DNA of 64,000 bases from Bifidobacterium parmae (lineage in GTDB: Bacteria; Actinomycetota; Actinomycetes; Actinomycetales; Bifidobacteriaceae): contig NZ_NMWT01000001.1 in NCBI RefSeq assembly GCF_002860365.1, positions 62,001 through 126,000 of the forward strand. The letters are read 5' to 3'. Below the pieces are notes generated by a model, which worked only from the letters and a program-made list of their open reading frames with translations, searched no databases and was not told the DNA's origin. Positions within the stretch are counted from its first letter, which is position 1, and every line of letters starts with the position of its first letter. A program made the translations under genes and the position numbers. This document shows positions 34,361 through 42,794 of the stretch, one piece after another.

Positions 34361-34629
34361 AGGCGCACGTGCTTCCCTATATCGGCGAGGAATCGTTCCG
34401 TATCCCGGACGATGATTTGTCTGTCGGTCTGATATTCTTCGGCGATTGCGTTCATGCAATCCTCGACGGTTTTGCCGTGCATCAGACCGTCGAGGATGAT
34501 TCGGCCTATTTCGTTGACCTGCAGGTATTCGCCGGTGTCGTTGACGAATACGATTGCCCCTCCCTCTTTGGGATATAGGGATATCTGGTCTTTCAGGCTG
34601 GTGTTCGCCATCGTGTTATCGGTTTGCAT
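34357..34629 (-). CDS. Lasso peptide RiPP recognition element (B1 protein)
   Basis: 90 aa PqqD-like protein (YLQVNEIGRIILDGL, TVEDCMNAIAEEY) that binds the YxxP-type leader and delivers the precursor to B2 and C. ATG at 34629 overlaps the end of the cyclase gene by 14 nt; AAAGGTGG upstream supports it over the ATG at 34611. No membrane or catalytic features. Confidence 0.88.
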   Translation of the reverse strand: MQTDNTMANTSLKDQISLYPKEGGAIVFVNDTGEYLQVNEIGRIILDGLMHGKTVEDCMNAIAEEYQTDRQIIVRDTERFLADIGKHVRL

Positions 34630-36205
34630 GTCTTAGCCACCTTTCCACTGCCGCGACTCGTTGCATTTCAAACAGAAACGTGATGTCAGGCATCGGCATG
34701 GAAGCTCGACGCCGTACGGCTGGTATATCGATCAGTCCTTCTTCGTCCAGCACTCCGCCGGCGATTGAGTCGAGCAGCGTGTCTTTCGAGCGTTGCCATG
34801 CCAGATACAGTGAATATGAGTGATCGCCTTTGACGGGACGCCGGAATATCGTTTCGGGGACTATACCCTTGAGCGCCCGGTACAATACGGCTTTGTGTAG
34901 ATTTCCCTCGGTGCGTGCACTGATTGGGGCGCATAGCGCATAGCCCACGATTCCACGGTCCAGGTAGGGGGAGCGGAACGTTATGTCGTCGGAGGCGAAC
35001 GTCCGATTAACCTGATTGAGCATTCGTGCCTGCATTGACAGAGAGTAGAGCGCCTGATGACGGCTTCGGTCGGGGCTTAATGGCCGAATGTCGGCGTGTT
35101 TCAATTGTGATTCAATGGCGCCATATAGGGTATCCCTGGCTTTCGCGGTCAGGAATTCGGGAATGCGTATGGCATCGTGCCATCCACAAGGCGAGGAGCG
35201 ATGGCCATGATCTTGTTCCGCGTCCAGGAGCGATGACCGTAATTCCTCATGCAGATCGGTGCTGTCGGTCAGATCGAGAATTGCCTGATAGGGTGGGACC
35301 CGGTAATCGGCGCTGTATTGTCTTCGAATGTCCCGTAGCCGCAGCGGGTGTTCCCGCAGACAACTCCATGATGAGGATGGCATGGATGCGAACAGCTCGT
35401 CTCCTCCGAAACCCGTGACATGGATACGGCTTGTGTCTGCTTCCATTTCGGAGATTCGGCTGAGATAGCCTTCGATATCGCTCCAGAAGACCGGTTCTTC
35501 AGGTATCTCTCTGTTGGGATATTCGGCTGTGGATTCGAATGATCTGTTTCCATCCACGACTCGGCCGATTTTGATGAGTGGCATCCGAACGTCCTCGGAG
35601 ATTCGCTCGGCCCATCGGGAATCCTGATTCATTGGATCGTCGGGTGTTTCATGATACAGGGGCATACGAACCCCCTCACTGGCGAAGATGTATGCGATGG
35701 CGGCGGAATCCACTCCTCCGGACACATCGGCGGATAGTGGTGCCTCATTGCGCCACTCATCCGCGATCGTCAGGAAACGGCTCCTTAGCGATGCCAGAAT
35801 TACGTCGTTTGAAACATGTTTTATGGGTGAAGGTTCCGCTCTCGTATATCGCGGCCTATTGGATTTGTCGAGGTGCAGTGTGGTTGCGGCGGGTACGGAA
35901 TGTATGTTCCTCCATGGGGATTTGTCCCCTCGCAGGCTGTCAGGGAGCGAAGGCAGCAGATCCATGATGATGCGTTCCAGGTCAAGATCGGCGTTCGTGA
36001 TGCTTGCAAGCCGGAAGGCGCTGTCCGACAGGAGCACTTCATCTTCGGAGACGGTCCAGAACATGCGATCGCCACTCAACAGAGGAACCTGGACGCATGT
36101 TCCCTCGTCATTGATGCTGATGGAGGCGGGAAGCTTCGAACGGTCCGTCGGCTTCCCGCCGCGGACAATCACGGTACGGTTTGGGTTCTTATGCGTAAAC
36201 GGCAT
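34616..36205 (-). CDS. Lasso cyclase (C protein, asparagine synthetase-like)
   Basis: 529 aa. It activates the ring Asp/Glu side chain with ATP and closes the macrolactam on the N-terminal Gly. The ATP-pyrophosphatase loop is SADVSGGVDSAAIAY at about 160-175. Further motifs are HVTGFGGDELFAS and RSPYLDRGIVGYAL, and the C-terminal RRPVKGDHSY loop is typical of asparagine synthetase-like enzymes. The N-terminal glutaminase fold has lost its catalytic Cys2, as usual in lasso cyclases. ATG at 36205 has AGGGAAA upstream. Confidence 0.93.
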   Translation of the reverse strand: MPFTHKNPNRTVIVRGGKPTDRSKLPASISINDEGTCVQVPLLSGDRMFWTVSEDEVLLSDSAFRLASITNADLDLERIIMDLLPSLPDSLRGDKSPWRNIHSVPAATTLHLDKSNRPRYTRAEPSPIKHVSNDVILASLRSRFLTIADEWRNEAPLSADVSGGVDSAAIAYIFASEGVRMPLYHETPDDPMNQDSRWAERISEDVRMPLIKIGRVVDGNRSFESTAEYPNREIPEEPVFWSDIEGYLSRISEMEADTSRIHVTGFGGDELFASMPSSSWSCLREHPLRLRDIRRQYSADYRVPPYQAILDLTDSTDLHEELRSSLLDAEQDHGHRSSPCGWHDAIRIPEFLTAKARDTLYGAIESQLKHADIRPLSPDRSRHQALYSLSMQARMLNQVNRTFASDDITFRSPYLDRGIVGYALCAPISARTEGNLHKAVLYRALKGIVPETIFRRPVKGDHSYSLYLAWQRSKDTLLDSIAGGVLDEEGLIDIPAVRRRASMPMPDITFLFEMQRVAAVERWLRHANR

Positions 36206-36259
36206 CACGTTTCCCTATCCTGATACAGCTAGGGATCATCAATATATGCAGGGTTTCGG

Positions 36260-36388
36260 TCAGTTCGATCCCCAAGGGAACGGGGCCTTGGCTCCGCCAA
36301 CATCGACATAGTTGCCGAACCATACGCCATTGGTTGCTTCCTTGAATGATGCGATGACCTCAACGACAGGAGGCACATAATCCTTCAT
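36260..36388 (-). CDS. Lasso peptide precursor
   Basis: 42 aa. The leader of 20 residues fits the actinobacterial lasso pattern YxxPxLxxxGxFxxxT: YVPPVVEVIASFKEAT, with Thr at the penultimate leader position. The predicted core is 22 residues: ring GVWFGNYVD (Gly1 to Asp9, a 9-residue macrolactam) and tail VGGAKAPFPWGSN, whose Phe, Trp or Lys residues could act as plugs. No cysteines, so class II. GAGGAG lies 7 bp before the ATG. The cyclase gene follows after 54 bp containing a weak TCCCTA/TAGGGA stem. I do not recognise the core as a known lasso peptide. Confidence 0.9.
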   Translation of the reverse strand: MKDYVPPVVEVIASFKEATNGVWFGNYVDVGGAKAPFPWGSN

Positions 36389-36479
36389 CTTCGTTCTCCT
36401 CATGTTCTGTATATGGAACCGGATTGCATGCCGGTGCATGCCATTCCAGTTAACCTGATTTGGATGGTACATCCAAGAA

Positions 36480-36523
36480 TGTGTTTGGTGTTTGTCATCT
36501 TCGGATGACAAACACCAAACACA
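36480..36523. promoter_or_regulatory. Shared inverted repeat, site e (20-bp perfect arms)
   Basis: Perfect 20-bp arms (inner ends GTTTGTCATC and GATGACAAAC) around spacer ttcg, 92 bp upstream of the lasso precursor. The outer arm reads TGTGTTTGGT and its complement. It also lies 36 bp after the stop of the lone ABC ATPase gene, but its minus-strand downstream flank has no T-run. Confidence 0.75.
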
Positions 36524-36558
36524 TGGACCTATGGGAGCGGGTGATCCGCCGGCGTTTT

Positions 36559-37242
36559 TCAGTCTTCCTTCCAGAGCTGGCCGCGGGAACCCTCTTTTAC
36601 CACGGTGCCTTTATCCAGTACCACAACATCATCGGTAATCGGCTTCAGTCTGCCGTCCGGTTCGGATGCGATGAGCACCGCAACGCCACGATTCGCCTGC
36701 TTCCGTATCTGCTCGCAGATCCAATTCGTGCCCGATTGATCAAGTGCCTGGAGCGGTTCGTCTACGATCAGGGCTTTGGGGTTGGGAAGCAGAGCTATAG
36801 CGAATCGCATTTTGAGGACATCGATCGGGGTGAGATCGCGGAGCTTGACGGTGAGAAGATTCTGCAGTTCGGTCATGTGAACGATGCCGTCAAGAACCGG
36901 ATTAGGTGTTCTGGCCCAGAGCGCTTTCCAACGAAGATAGGTTCCGGCCGAGTAATACGGGGACAGTGAAATAGCTTCGGGCATTGCATTCACAACGTTT
37001 TTGGGTATACGGGATGTGCCATAGGGTTTGCCACAGGTGTATATGCATCCGGAATCCGGGATATCCAGTCCCAACAGCATCCGGAGAACAGTTGTTTTGC
37101 CGGCGTCATGTGGCCCCATCAGAACGGTGACTCGACCTGCATAGGCGGCAAATGAGATCCCATGCAATTCGCGACCGGCATGATTGAATGAGACGCTCTC
37201 AAACGCGATGATGGGTGAAGCCGAATCGGGCAGCTGGCACAT
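36559..37242 (-). CDS. Lone ABC ATPase with degenerate signature
   Basis: 227 aa. Walker A GPHDAGKTT and Walker B ALIVDEP are present, but the signature position reads DLTPIDVLKMRFA instead of LSGGQ and the H-loop region reads ASEPDG, without the usual His. No permease gene is next to it. GGAAA lies upstream of the ATG at 37242. It sits between the lasso operon and two-component system 2, with palindrome f 179 bp upstream. It may pair with a permease encoded elsewhere, or act as a non-transport (resistance/immunity) ATPase. Confidence 0.8.
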   Translation of the reverse strand: MCQLPDSASPIIAFESVSFNHAGRELHGISFAAYAGRVTVLMGPHDAGKTTVLRMLLGLDIPDSGCIYTCGKPYGTSRIPKNVVNAMPEAISLSPYYSAGTYLRWKALWARTPNPVLDGIVHMTELQNLLTVKLRDLTPIDVLKMRFAIALLPNPKALIVDEPLQALDQSGTNWICEQIRKQANRGVAVLIASEPDGRLKPITDDVVVLDKGTVVKEGSRGQLWKED

Positions 37243-37285
37243 CGTTTTCCTTTCTTCGATTGACCCGAGCCGCAATAATCGAAGT

Positions 37286-37295
37286 CCCCCCCCCC
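37286..37295. repeat. Run of ten C (ten G on the coding strand)
   Basis: Homopolymer 44 bp before the lone ABC ATPase start codon, inside its promoter/leader region. Such runs can change length during replication. Confidence 0.6.
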
Positions 37296-37420
37296 TAACG
37301 GTTTTTGGATACTGCCCTATCTTAGGGGATGGCAAAAGTGACGTGATATATGCTAGGTTTGTTCCGTTCGCTTGAGCGACGGATATAGACAGTTAACCAG
37401 TTCGCTCTATTTCTCAATAA

Positions 37421-37468
37421 AAGGATTGTGGTGTTTGTCATCTTCAGATGACAAACACCACAATCCTT
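37421..37468. promoter_or_regulatory. Shared inverted repeat, site f (22-bp perfect arms)
   Basis: Perfect 22-bp arms around spacer ttca; inner ends GTTTGTCATC / GATGACAAAC as in site e, outer part AAGGATTGTGGT differs. It is 20 bp after the stop of response regulator 2 and followed on the minus strand by TTTTATTG, so this copy could also act as the terminator of that operon. Confidence 0.75.
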
Positions 37469-37487
37469 GAGATGAATATCGTGATCT

Positions 37488-38195
37488 TTATGCTGGTTTG
37501 CCGCCTGTTATTTGGTCCAACCCCGATTGATACCAGGCTATGGCGATTTGGACTCGGTCTCGCATATGCATTCTGGCCAATATGCGGCTTACCGTGCGTC
37601 GTACCGATGTCGTTTCGATGAATAGGCGCTCCGCGATTTCCTGATTGGACAAGCCTGCCGCCACGAGTTCCGCGACTTCATGTTCCCGCTTGGAAAGTCC
37701 GTCGAATAGGCTCCGTAGCAGCTTGATACGGGTGTTGTCCGATATGGGGCGAACCCCGCGATTGAGCACTTCACCGGTGATTCTCGGTGTCAATACTGCA
37801 TCTCCGTTATGCACGGCGTGTACGGCGTCACGTAGCTGTTTGGGGGTTGCGTCCTTGAGCAGGAATCCGGATGCCCCTCGCGCCAATCCGTCGAAGGCGT
37901 AATCGTCCTCATCATATGTGGTCAGGATCAATATTTGGATTTGGGGGAATTGCTCCTTGATGATGCCCGTCGCCTCTATGCCGTCCATGACGGGCATGCG
38001 CACGTCCATCAGAATCACGTCAGGCAGTTGCTGCGGTGATTGCCGTAGGAATTCGATTGCTTGGGCGCCATCCGCGGCCTGTGAGCTGACGATGATGTTC
38101 GGATCGTTGTTCAGCATCATCATGAAGCCGGTTCGCGCCCCTCGCATGTCATCGACCAGCATGACCTTGATGATGTCGTCTCTTGCATCCTTCAT
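37488..38195 (-). CDS. LuxR/NarL-type response regulator 2
   Basis: 235 aa. Receiver with VMLVDDMR, phospho-Asp in VILMDVRMPVMDG, LTTYDEDDYAF and FLLKDAT. The LuxR domain is LSKREHEVAELVAAGLSN with recognition helix ETTSVRRTVSRIL. Both this and regulator 1 have the unusual SVxRxVSRIL recognition helix rather than the common TVKNHVSNIL, so they probably bind related DNA. It pairs with the kinase directly upstream (16 bp gap). Likely the master activator of the lasso and other bacteriocin units. Confidence 0.92.
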   Translation of the reverse strand: MKDARDDIIKVMLVDDMRGARTGFMMMLNNDPNIIVSSQAADGAQAIEFLRQSPQQLPDVILMDVRMPVMDGIEATGIIKEQFPQIQILILTTYDEDDYAFDGLARGASGFLLKDATPKQLRDAVHAVHNGDAVLTPRITGEVLNRGVRPISDNTRIKLLRSLFDGLSKREHEVAELVAAGLSNQEIAERLFIETTSVRRTVSRILARMHMRDRVQIAIAWYQSGLDQITGGKPA

Positions 38196-38211
38196 GGTTC
38201 TTCCGTTTCTT

Positions 38212-39564
38212 TCAGGGGATTAGTGCCTTGACCGTCCAGCCATTGCCGTATGGCCCATAGGACAGGGTGCCGCCCATTTTCGCAAGGCGTTGGGAGAGTC
38301 GTTGCAGTCCGGTTCCACCTGTCGGCTTCCTGTTTTGACCGGATGCCTCGCCGGTGGTGTCGTGTCCGGAGACGTGTCCATCGTTGCGGATCGTGATTGC
38401 TGTTCCGCCATCACGGTAATGATTCCAGGAGACGGCAATGCGGGTCAGTCCCGCGCCGTGCCGAAGGGCATTGGTCAGTGCCTCGCGAGTGACGGCGAAG
38501 CATAAATCCGAACGGCGGGGATCCTCGACGCGTCTTCCTGTTTCGGTGAACACGACGATGATTCCGGTTGAGCGTATGTGTTCCAGTACTGGTCTGATAT
38601 CGTCCCAATCCCGTAAACGCAGGATGTCATCCTGATTCACTGGTTCAAGACCGATCTGTTCCAAAGACGGCTGCGATTCTTCTTCATTGAAGACCTTTAA
38701 GATGCGGCGCGTATCGCCCAGACTGTCCTTCGCAATCGATGTGATCTCCGCTAAGACATCGGCCAGTTGCGAGTCGGAATAGCCGCCGTTCCTTATGCAG
38801 TCCTCGCCTCCCTGCGATAACGCGATGATCGAGGTCAATCCATGGCCGACACTGTCATGCAACTCGTTGGCCATGCGAAGGCGCCGTTCCGTACGATTCC
38901 TCTCCTCCGCCAGTATTGCGGTCTTTCGCCGTGCTTCAGACAGCAGTCTATTCGCCGTTCGCCGGTCCCGCGCTATGGACAACAGTGAGGATGCGATGCC
39001 GGCCAAAGCGACGGAATACAGTAACGCCAAATACTGAGGCTGTAGATAGGAGGGATAGATGCATTGCATTGCGATCATGCAGATCATGGCCAGATCGCAC
39101 ATGGCCTGAGCATACAGGGGAAGCCGAATGCACAGATAAAGCACCAGGATAAGCGCGACCTGCGTGTATGAGTGCAGGCCAACGCCGAACAGGACGCCCA
39201 GAGAGAGCTCAATGAATTCCAAGGCCAGCAACGCCACGGGGCTTCTGGACCTTAACGTCACGTTTGTGGCTCCTAAAACCAGCAGTATGAGGAAGTACCA
39301 TATTCCCGCTCCTTCGTTGAGGAACCGGATAAACGAATATCCTGTGCCGATTGCCATCCGCTCTTTCACATAATCGCGGATCAGCACGCCCATCGTGCCA
39401 ACGATGCAGATCAGAGTCGTCGTGAAACGAAGCAGGCGTTCCCCTTTGAGCTGACGAAGCCATAGGATCAATCGATCCCGTGGGGTGACGGCCAGCGTTT
39501 GTCCCCCATCTGATGACTTACCCCGGCGTGAGCCCATAATGAGGCGGTTCCTCGCAACCTGCAC
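38212..39564 (-). CDS. HisKA_3-type sensor histidine kinase 2
   Basis: 450 aa with about six N-terminal helices, phospho-acceptor helix MANELHDSVGHGLTSIIALSQ (His near 240), HATPase motifs NALRHG and GTGLQRLSQRL, and C-terminal GNGWTVKALIP. Similar along its length to kinase 1. GTG at 39564 has AAGG 6 bp upstream; ATG at 39537 would give 441 aa. Likely autoinduction by one of the island's peptides or sensing of envelope stress; the ligand is unknown. Palindrome g lies 84 bp upstream. Confidence 0.9.
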   Translation of the reverse strand: MQVARNRLIMGSRRGKSSDGGQTLAVTPRDRLILWLRQLKGERLLRFTTTLICIVGTMGVLIRDYVKERMAIGTGYSFIRFLNEGAGIWYFLILLVLGATNVTLRSRSPVALLALEFIELSLGVLFGVGLHSYTQVALILVLYLCIRLPLYAQAMCDLAMICMIAMQCIYPSYLQPQYLALLYSVALAGIASSLLSIARDRRTANRLLSEARRKTAILAEERNRTERRLRMANELHDSVGHGLTSIIALSQGGEDCIRNGGYSDSQLADVLAEITSIAKDSLGDTRRILKVFNEEESQPSLEQIGLEPVNQDDILRLRDWDDIRPVLEHIRSTGIIVVFTETGRRVEDPRRSDLCFAVTREALTNALRHGAGLTRIAVSWNHYRDGGTAITIRNDGHVSGHDTTGEASGQNRKPTGGTGLQRLSQRLAKMGGTLSYGPYGNGWTVKALIP

Positions 39565-39647
39565 CTTACGCCTTCTTCGTTGTCCGAAAATACAGCTTTC
39601 CCATTATCTACGATTCGAGGCTCGCATGTCCATGACTTGGCTCCTGT

Positions 39648-39667
39648 TTGACATCTATGAATGACAA
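39648..39667. promoter_or_regulatory. Shared inverted repeat, site g
   Basis: TTGACATC, spacer tatg, AATGACAA; one mismatched pair. It lies 84 bp upstream of the kinase 2 start. The rest of the 485-bp gap 39565-40049 is GC-rich from about 39680 on, carries two CCAGCATGCC copies (near 39858 and 39932) and open shadow frames, and shows no gene I can support. It is the left edge of the conjugation region. Confidence 0.5.
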
Positions 39668-40049
39668 TAACTTACGCGGACTTCCCGCTCCGCTTGCGGA
39701 GAGAATGCTCCAGGCGGGGCCGTTCGACATACTCTCCGCAATCGGCGCGGGGACGCGGCCCCGGGCCATGCGCTACGCGCATGACCGTGCTGTCTGGCCG
39801 CTCGCACGCTCGCGGCGGTGGGCCGCGCGGAATCTGACGAGGGGTTTGCGGCCACCACCAGCATGCCATGCGCTCCGTCTGCGTTCCCTGCGCCGTGTCC
39901 CGCGCCGCTCCCGTGCCTGCGCTGCGACGGCGAACCAGCATGCCGTCTTCGCTACGGCCCGGATCGTCGCGGTCCACGCCTCCGGTCTCTCCGCCTACGC
40001 GCATGGCAGGCGGGTGGTGTCCGAAATGGAAACCACACGGAAAGGACCG

Positions 40050-40670
40050 ATGGACATGAACGACATGGTGGATACCCGCACGGCGGGAACCGGACTGGCG
40101 AAACGCGTACGCGACGGGTTCCTTCAGGACCGGCGTGAACTTGGCCCGGCGCAAGCGGCCGACAAGTGGTTCGCGCCCCTGATGGACAGGTGGAACGGCC
40201 TGCTGTCGCGCGACGAGGGCGGTTTCTCCCATGAGGAGCGCGTCACGCTGGCGGTGTTGATGACCGAGTGCCTGAGCATGCGGGACGCGCTGATACTCGC
40301 ATCGCTGCGCGAAATGGGCGGCGGCGAACTGCACATGCTGTACGCCCAGCCGCATTCGATGGAATCGGCGGCCGTGGTCATGCGCGAACTGTCACGGGCG
40401 TTCAAGGACGCCGACTACCAGCCGGACACGCGACGCGGGGAACGCGCGACGGCGTTGCTGGAATCAGTGACGGCCGACGCCCCGGACGGATACGAGGCGC
40501 AGCCGATGGCGTCGTGCGCGTACCTGCTGTGGATGGCCGACCGTTCGACCGCCGCCGCGGTGCGCGCGCTCAAGGCCTTGGCCTTGGACGACGACTGTTC
40601 GCTGGCATCCCTCGTGCTCGCGGCCAGCGAACACGGCATCCGCCCCGCATGGACGGAACGCCGCCACTGA
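40050..40670 (+). CDS. DUF4192-like conjugative-element protein
   Basis: 206 aa. The C-terminal half (PMASCAYLLWMADRSTAAAVRALKALALDDDCSLASLVLAASEHGI) resembles the DUF4192 repeat often found in actinobacterial mobile elements; no catalytic motif is visible and the function is unknown. Start at 40050 has GGAAAGG upstream; ATG at 40056 is equally possible, and the longer frame to 39648 has no ribosome site. First gene of the plus-strand conjugation module. Confidence 0.7.
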   Translation: MDMNDMVDTRTAGTGLAKRVRDGFLQDRRELGPAQAADKWFAPLMDRWNGLLSRDEGGFSHEERVTLAVLMTECLSMRDALILASLREMGGGELHMLYAQPHSMESAAVVMRELSRAFKDADYQPDTRRGERATALLESVTADAPDGYEAQPMASCAYLLWMADRSTAAAVRALKALALDDDCSLASLVLAASEHGIRPAWTERRH

Positions 40671-40758
40671 GCGTCGGACGCGGATTCAATCCGGTCGGGG
40701 CTTCCGACGTCGGAAACCCCGACCAATCCCAATCATCCGTTTTTTCAAGGAGACAATC

Positions 40759-42318
40759 ATGGAAACCGCAATCATCGAACGTCCCGTAATGACCGACGAA
40801 GGCATGGACGAATCGAACATCGTCATGCTGGACGTGGGGCTCATCGACCCGAACCCCGCGAACCCGCGCCGTGACGTAGGCGACGTGTCGGAACTCGCGG
40901 ATTCGATACGCGCGCAGGGCATCCGGCAGAACCTGCTCGTCACTCCCACGCCGCGGGGACGCTACCTGCTCGTCATCGGGCATCGTCGCCTCGCCGCCGC
41001 CAAACTCGCCGGATTGAGCCGGGTGCCCGCCGTGGTGGCCGATTTGTCGGAACGGGAGCAACGCGAGCTCATGCTCGTGGAGAACAGCCAGCGCGCCGAC
41101 CTGACCGTCATCGAGGAGGCCGACGGCTATCAGGGGCTTCTCGATTTGGGCGTGGGCGTGGACGAGGCGGCGCAACGTACCGGCCGTTCCGTGTCATTGG
41201 TGCGCCGACGCCTGAAGATAGCCGCCATCGGCGAGAACGCGCGAAGCAAGGCCGGAACCGCCCAGCTGAGCATCGACGACTGGGAGACCATCGCCGACTT
41301 CGACCGGTATCCGGACCTTCAGGAACGGCTCGCCGAGGCGGCGGGCGGCAAGAACTGGAACATGGCCGTCAAGCACGCCCGGCAGGAGCGGACATGGCGC
41401 GAATGGCTCGACACGGCGAGAGCCGAATTGGAACGCATGGGCATCGACGCGGCCGACGAACAGCCGAACACGGACGGCTGGTATGACTCGCCGAAGGGAT
41501 TGCGACGCACCACGATGCTGACCACGGGCGACATCGCCAAGGCCATCGACGCATGGCGCGACTCCCATGACGGTGCCACGCCCGTCGTGGGGGTGCGGGC
41601 CGAAGGCGCGTCATGGGCGCGCGGCATCGTCCTGTACGAGACCGTGGACGAGGAGGCGGAGACCGCGGCCCGCGAGGCGCGGGAGGCGCGTTGGCGAGAG
41701 GAACGGGAACGCGAGGAACGCGAGACGGCACCGGCCAAGGAGTTCGCGCGGGCAAGCCGTGATTTGCGCATCGCGTTCGTGACGCATCTCATGGAACTGA
41801 AATCCCAGCCGAAAGGCATCGGCAGGGCCGTCGCCCTGCTGTCCGCGAGATTCGTGCTCGATGCGCTCACCGAGGGATTCGACCGATGGGACAGTCACGC
41901 CGAAGACGTCTGGGGGCAAATCACCGGCATCGACACGACGGGCGACGACGCCGATGCCGAGGAGCCGGAGAGCGAGGCCGAAGACCCGTTACGCGCGTCC
42001 GTCACCGCGATGATTGCCGGCGACCCGCAACGGGCCGCGTTCGGACTGCTCTACGCGTTGGCCGAAGAACGCGTCAGCTGGGAAACGTGGCGCGGCGCGG
42101 CGACCATCGCGGAACACGCCGCGCCACTGTACGAGGCTTTGGAAACGCTCGGCTACCGCACCTCGGACACGGAGACCGAAGCCCTCAACGGCTCCCTCGC
42201 GCCAATCGATGACGACGACAATGGCGGGGATGCCGGCATAGGGCAGGACGGCGAACCGGACGACGACGGGACGTCGCAGACCGACGACGCATCCGGCGAA
42301 CCGGAAGACGCCGAATAG
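40759..42318 (+). CDS. ParB-like partition/regulatory protein
   Basis: 519 aa. The N-terminal ParB/Srx domain carries IDPNPANPRRDV, ADSIRAQGIRQNLLV and the CTP-binding GHRRLAAAKLAG (about 75), then ENSQRADLTVIEEADGYQGLL. A KorB-type helix-turn-helix follows (VDEAAQRTGRSVSLVRRRLKI, about 140-160), then a coiled, charged region (EAREARWREEREREERE) and a very acidic C-terminal tail. No ParA is adjacent. Proteins of this kind on integrative elements maintain the excised circle or control transfer genes. AAGGAG lies 8 bp before the start. Confidence 0.88.
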   Translation: METAIIERPVMTDEGMDESNIVMLDVGLIDPNPANPRRDVGDVSELADSIRAQGIRQNLLVTPTPRGRYLLVIGHRRLAAAKLAGLSRVPAVVADLSEREQRELMLVENSQRADLTVIEEADGYQGLLDLGVGVDEAAQRTGRSVSLVRRRLKIAAIGENARSKAGTAQLSIDDWETIADFDRYPDLQERLAEAAGGKNWNMAVKHARQERTWREWLDTARAELERMGIDAADEQPNTDGWYDSPKGLRRTTMLTTGDIAKAIDAWRDSHDGATPVVGVRAEGASWARGIVLYETVDEEAETAAREAREARWREEREREERETAPAKEFARASRDLRIAFVTHLMELKSQPKGIGRAVALLSARFVLDALTEGFDRWDSHAEDVWGQITGIDTTGDDADAEEPESEAEDPLRASVTAMIAGDPQRAAFGLLYALAEERVSWETWRGAATIAEHAAPLYEALETLGYRTSDTETEALNGSLAPIDDDDNGGDAGIGQDGEPDDDGTSQTDDASGEPEDAE

Positions 42319-42323
42319 ACGAC

Positions 42324-42361
42324 GGACTGGGCGGAACCGGAATACGGGTTCCGCCCAGTCC
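42324..42361 (+). terminator. Hairpin after parB-like gene
   Basis: Perfect 15-bp stem (GGACTGGGCGGAACC and complement) with an 8-nt loop, 6 bp after the stop codon. There is no clear T-run, but it lies between convergent genes. Confidence 0.65.
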
Positions 42362-42433
42362 GGGCGCGGACGGCGAAACGTGACGGCGCATGCGCGCCCG
42401 CACCTGCCGGAGCCAAGCGGCGGCGGGTGACGC

Positions 42434-42766
42434 TCAGCCGTGGCGGGCGGAGCGTCGTCGGAGCCGCGCGTCGCACCAATCCATGAGCATGCTCGCAAGC
42501 ACGGCCGTGAGGAACGCGGCGACGATTAACGTGAAAGAGCCGTCCAATGCCGGAGCGTCCGAGCCGGCGAGGAAATGCATGAGCAGGAACGCCAGCATGA
42601 GCAATCCCGACAGCATGGCGAACGCCGTGAACACGGAATTCGCGAGGAACACCACGAGCCGCAACGGGTGCGCGAGCAGGGCAAGGCACGAGGCCACGCC
42701 CCGCATCAGCGTGCGTATCACGCCCGTCGCCAGCGACAGGCCAAGCATCACCAGCAGCATCGGCAT
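42434..42766 (-). CDS. Small membrane protein of conjugative element
   Basis: 110 aa with three hydrophobic helices (MLLVMLGLSLATGVI, VVFLANSVFTAFAMLSGLLMLAFLLMHFL, FTLIVAAFLTAVLASML). No family recognised. ATG at 42766 has GGAGGTGA upstream and is preferred to the longer frame. Follows the mobilisation accessory gene on the minus strand. Confidence 0.65.
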   Translation of the reverse strand: MPMLLVMLGLSLATGVIRTLMRGVASCLALLAHPLRLVVFLANSVFTAFAMLSGLLMLAFLLMHFLAGSDAPALDGSFTLIVAAFLTAVLASMLMDWCDARLRRRSARHG

Positions 42767-42794
42767 CGCCGTCACCTCCCGTATGTCGCCAATG

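Noticed and set aside
37421-37468. Palindrome family as plain intrinsic terminators
   Set aside because: Only site f follows a gene end with a T-run; sites h and i lie between divergent genes where no terminator is needed, and the core is conserved in sequence and spacing.
39672-40355. Minus-strand and alternative plus-strand frames at the left edge of the conjugation region
   Set aside because: Arg/Pro-rich composition typical of out-of-frame GC-rich DNA, no ribosome sites, overlap with the DUF4192-like gene.
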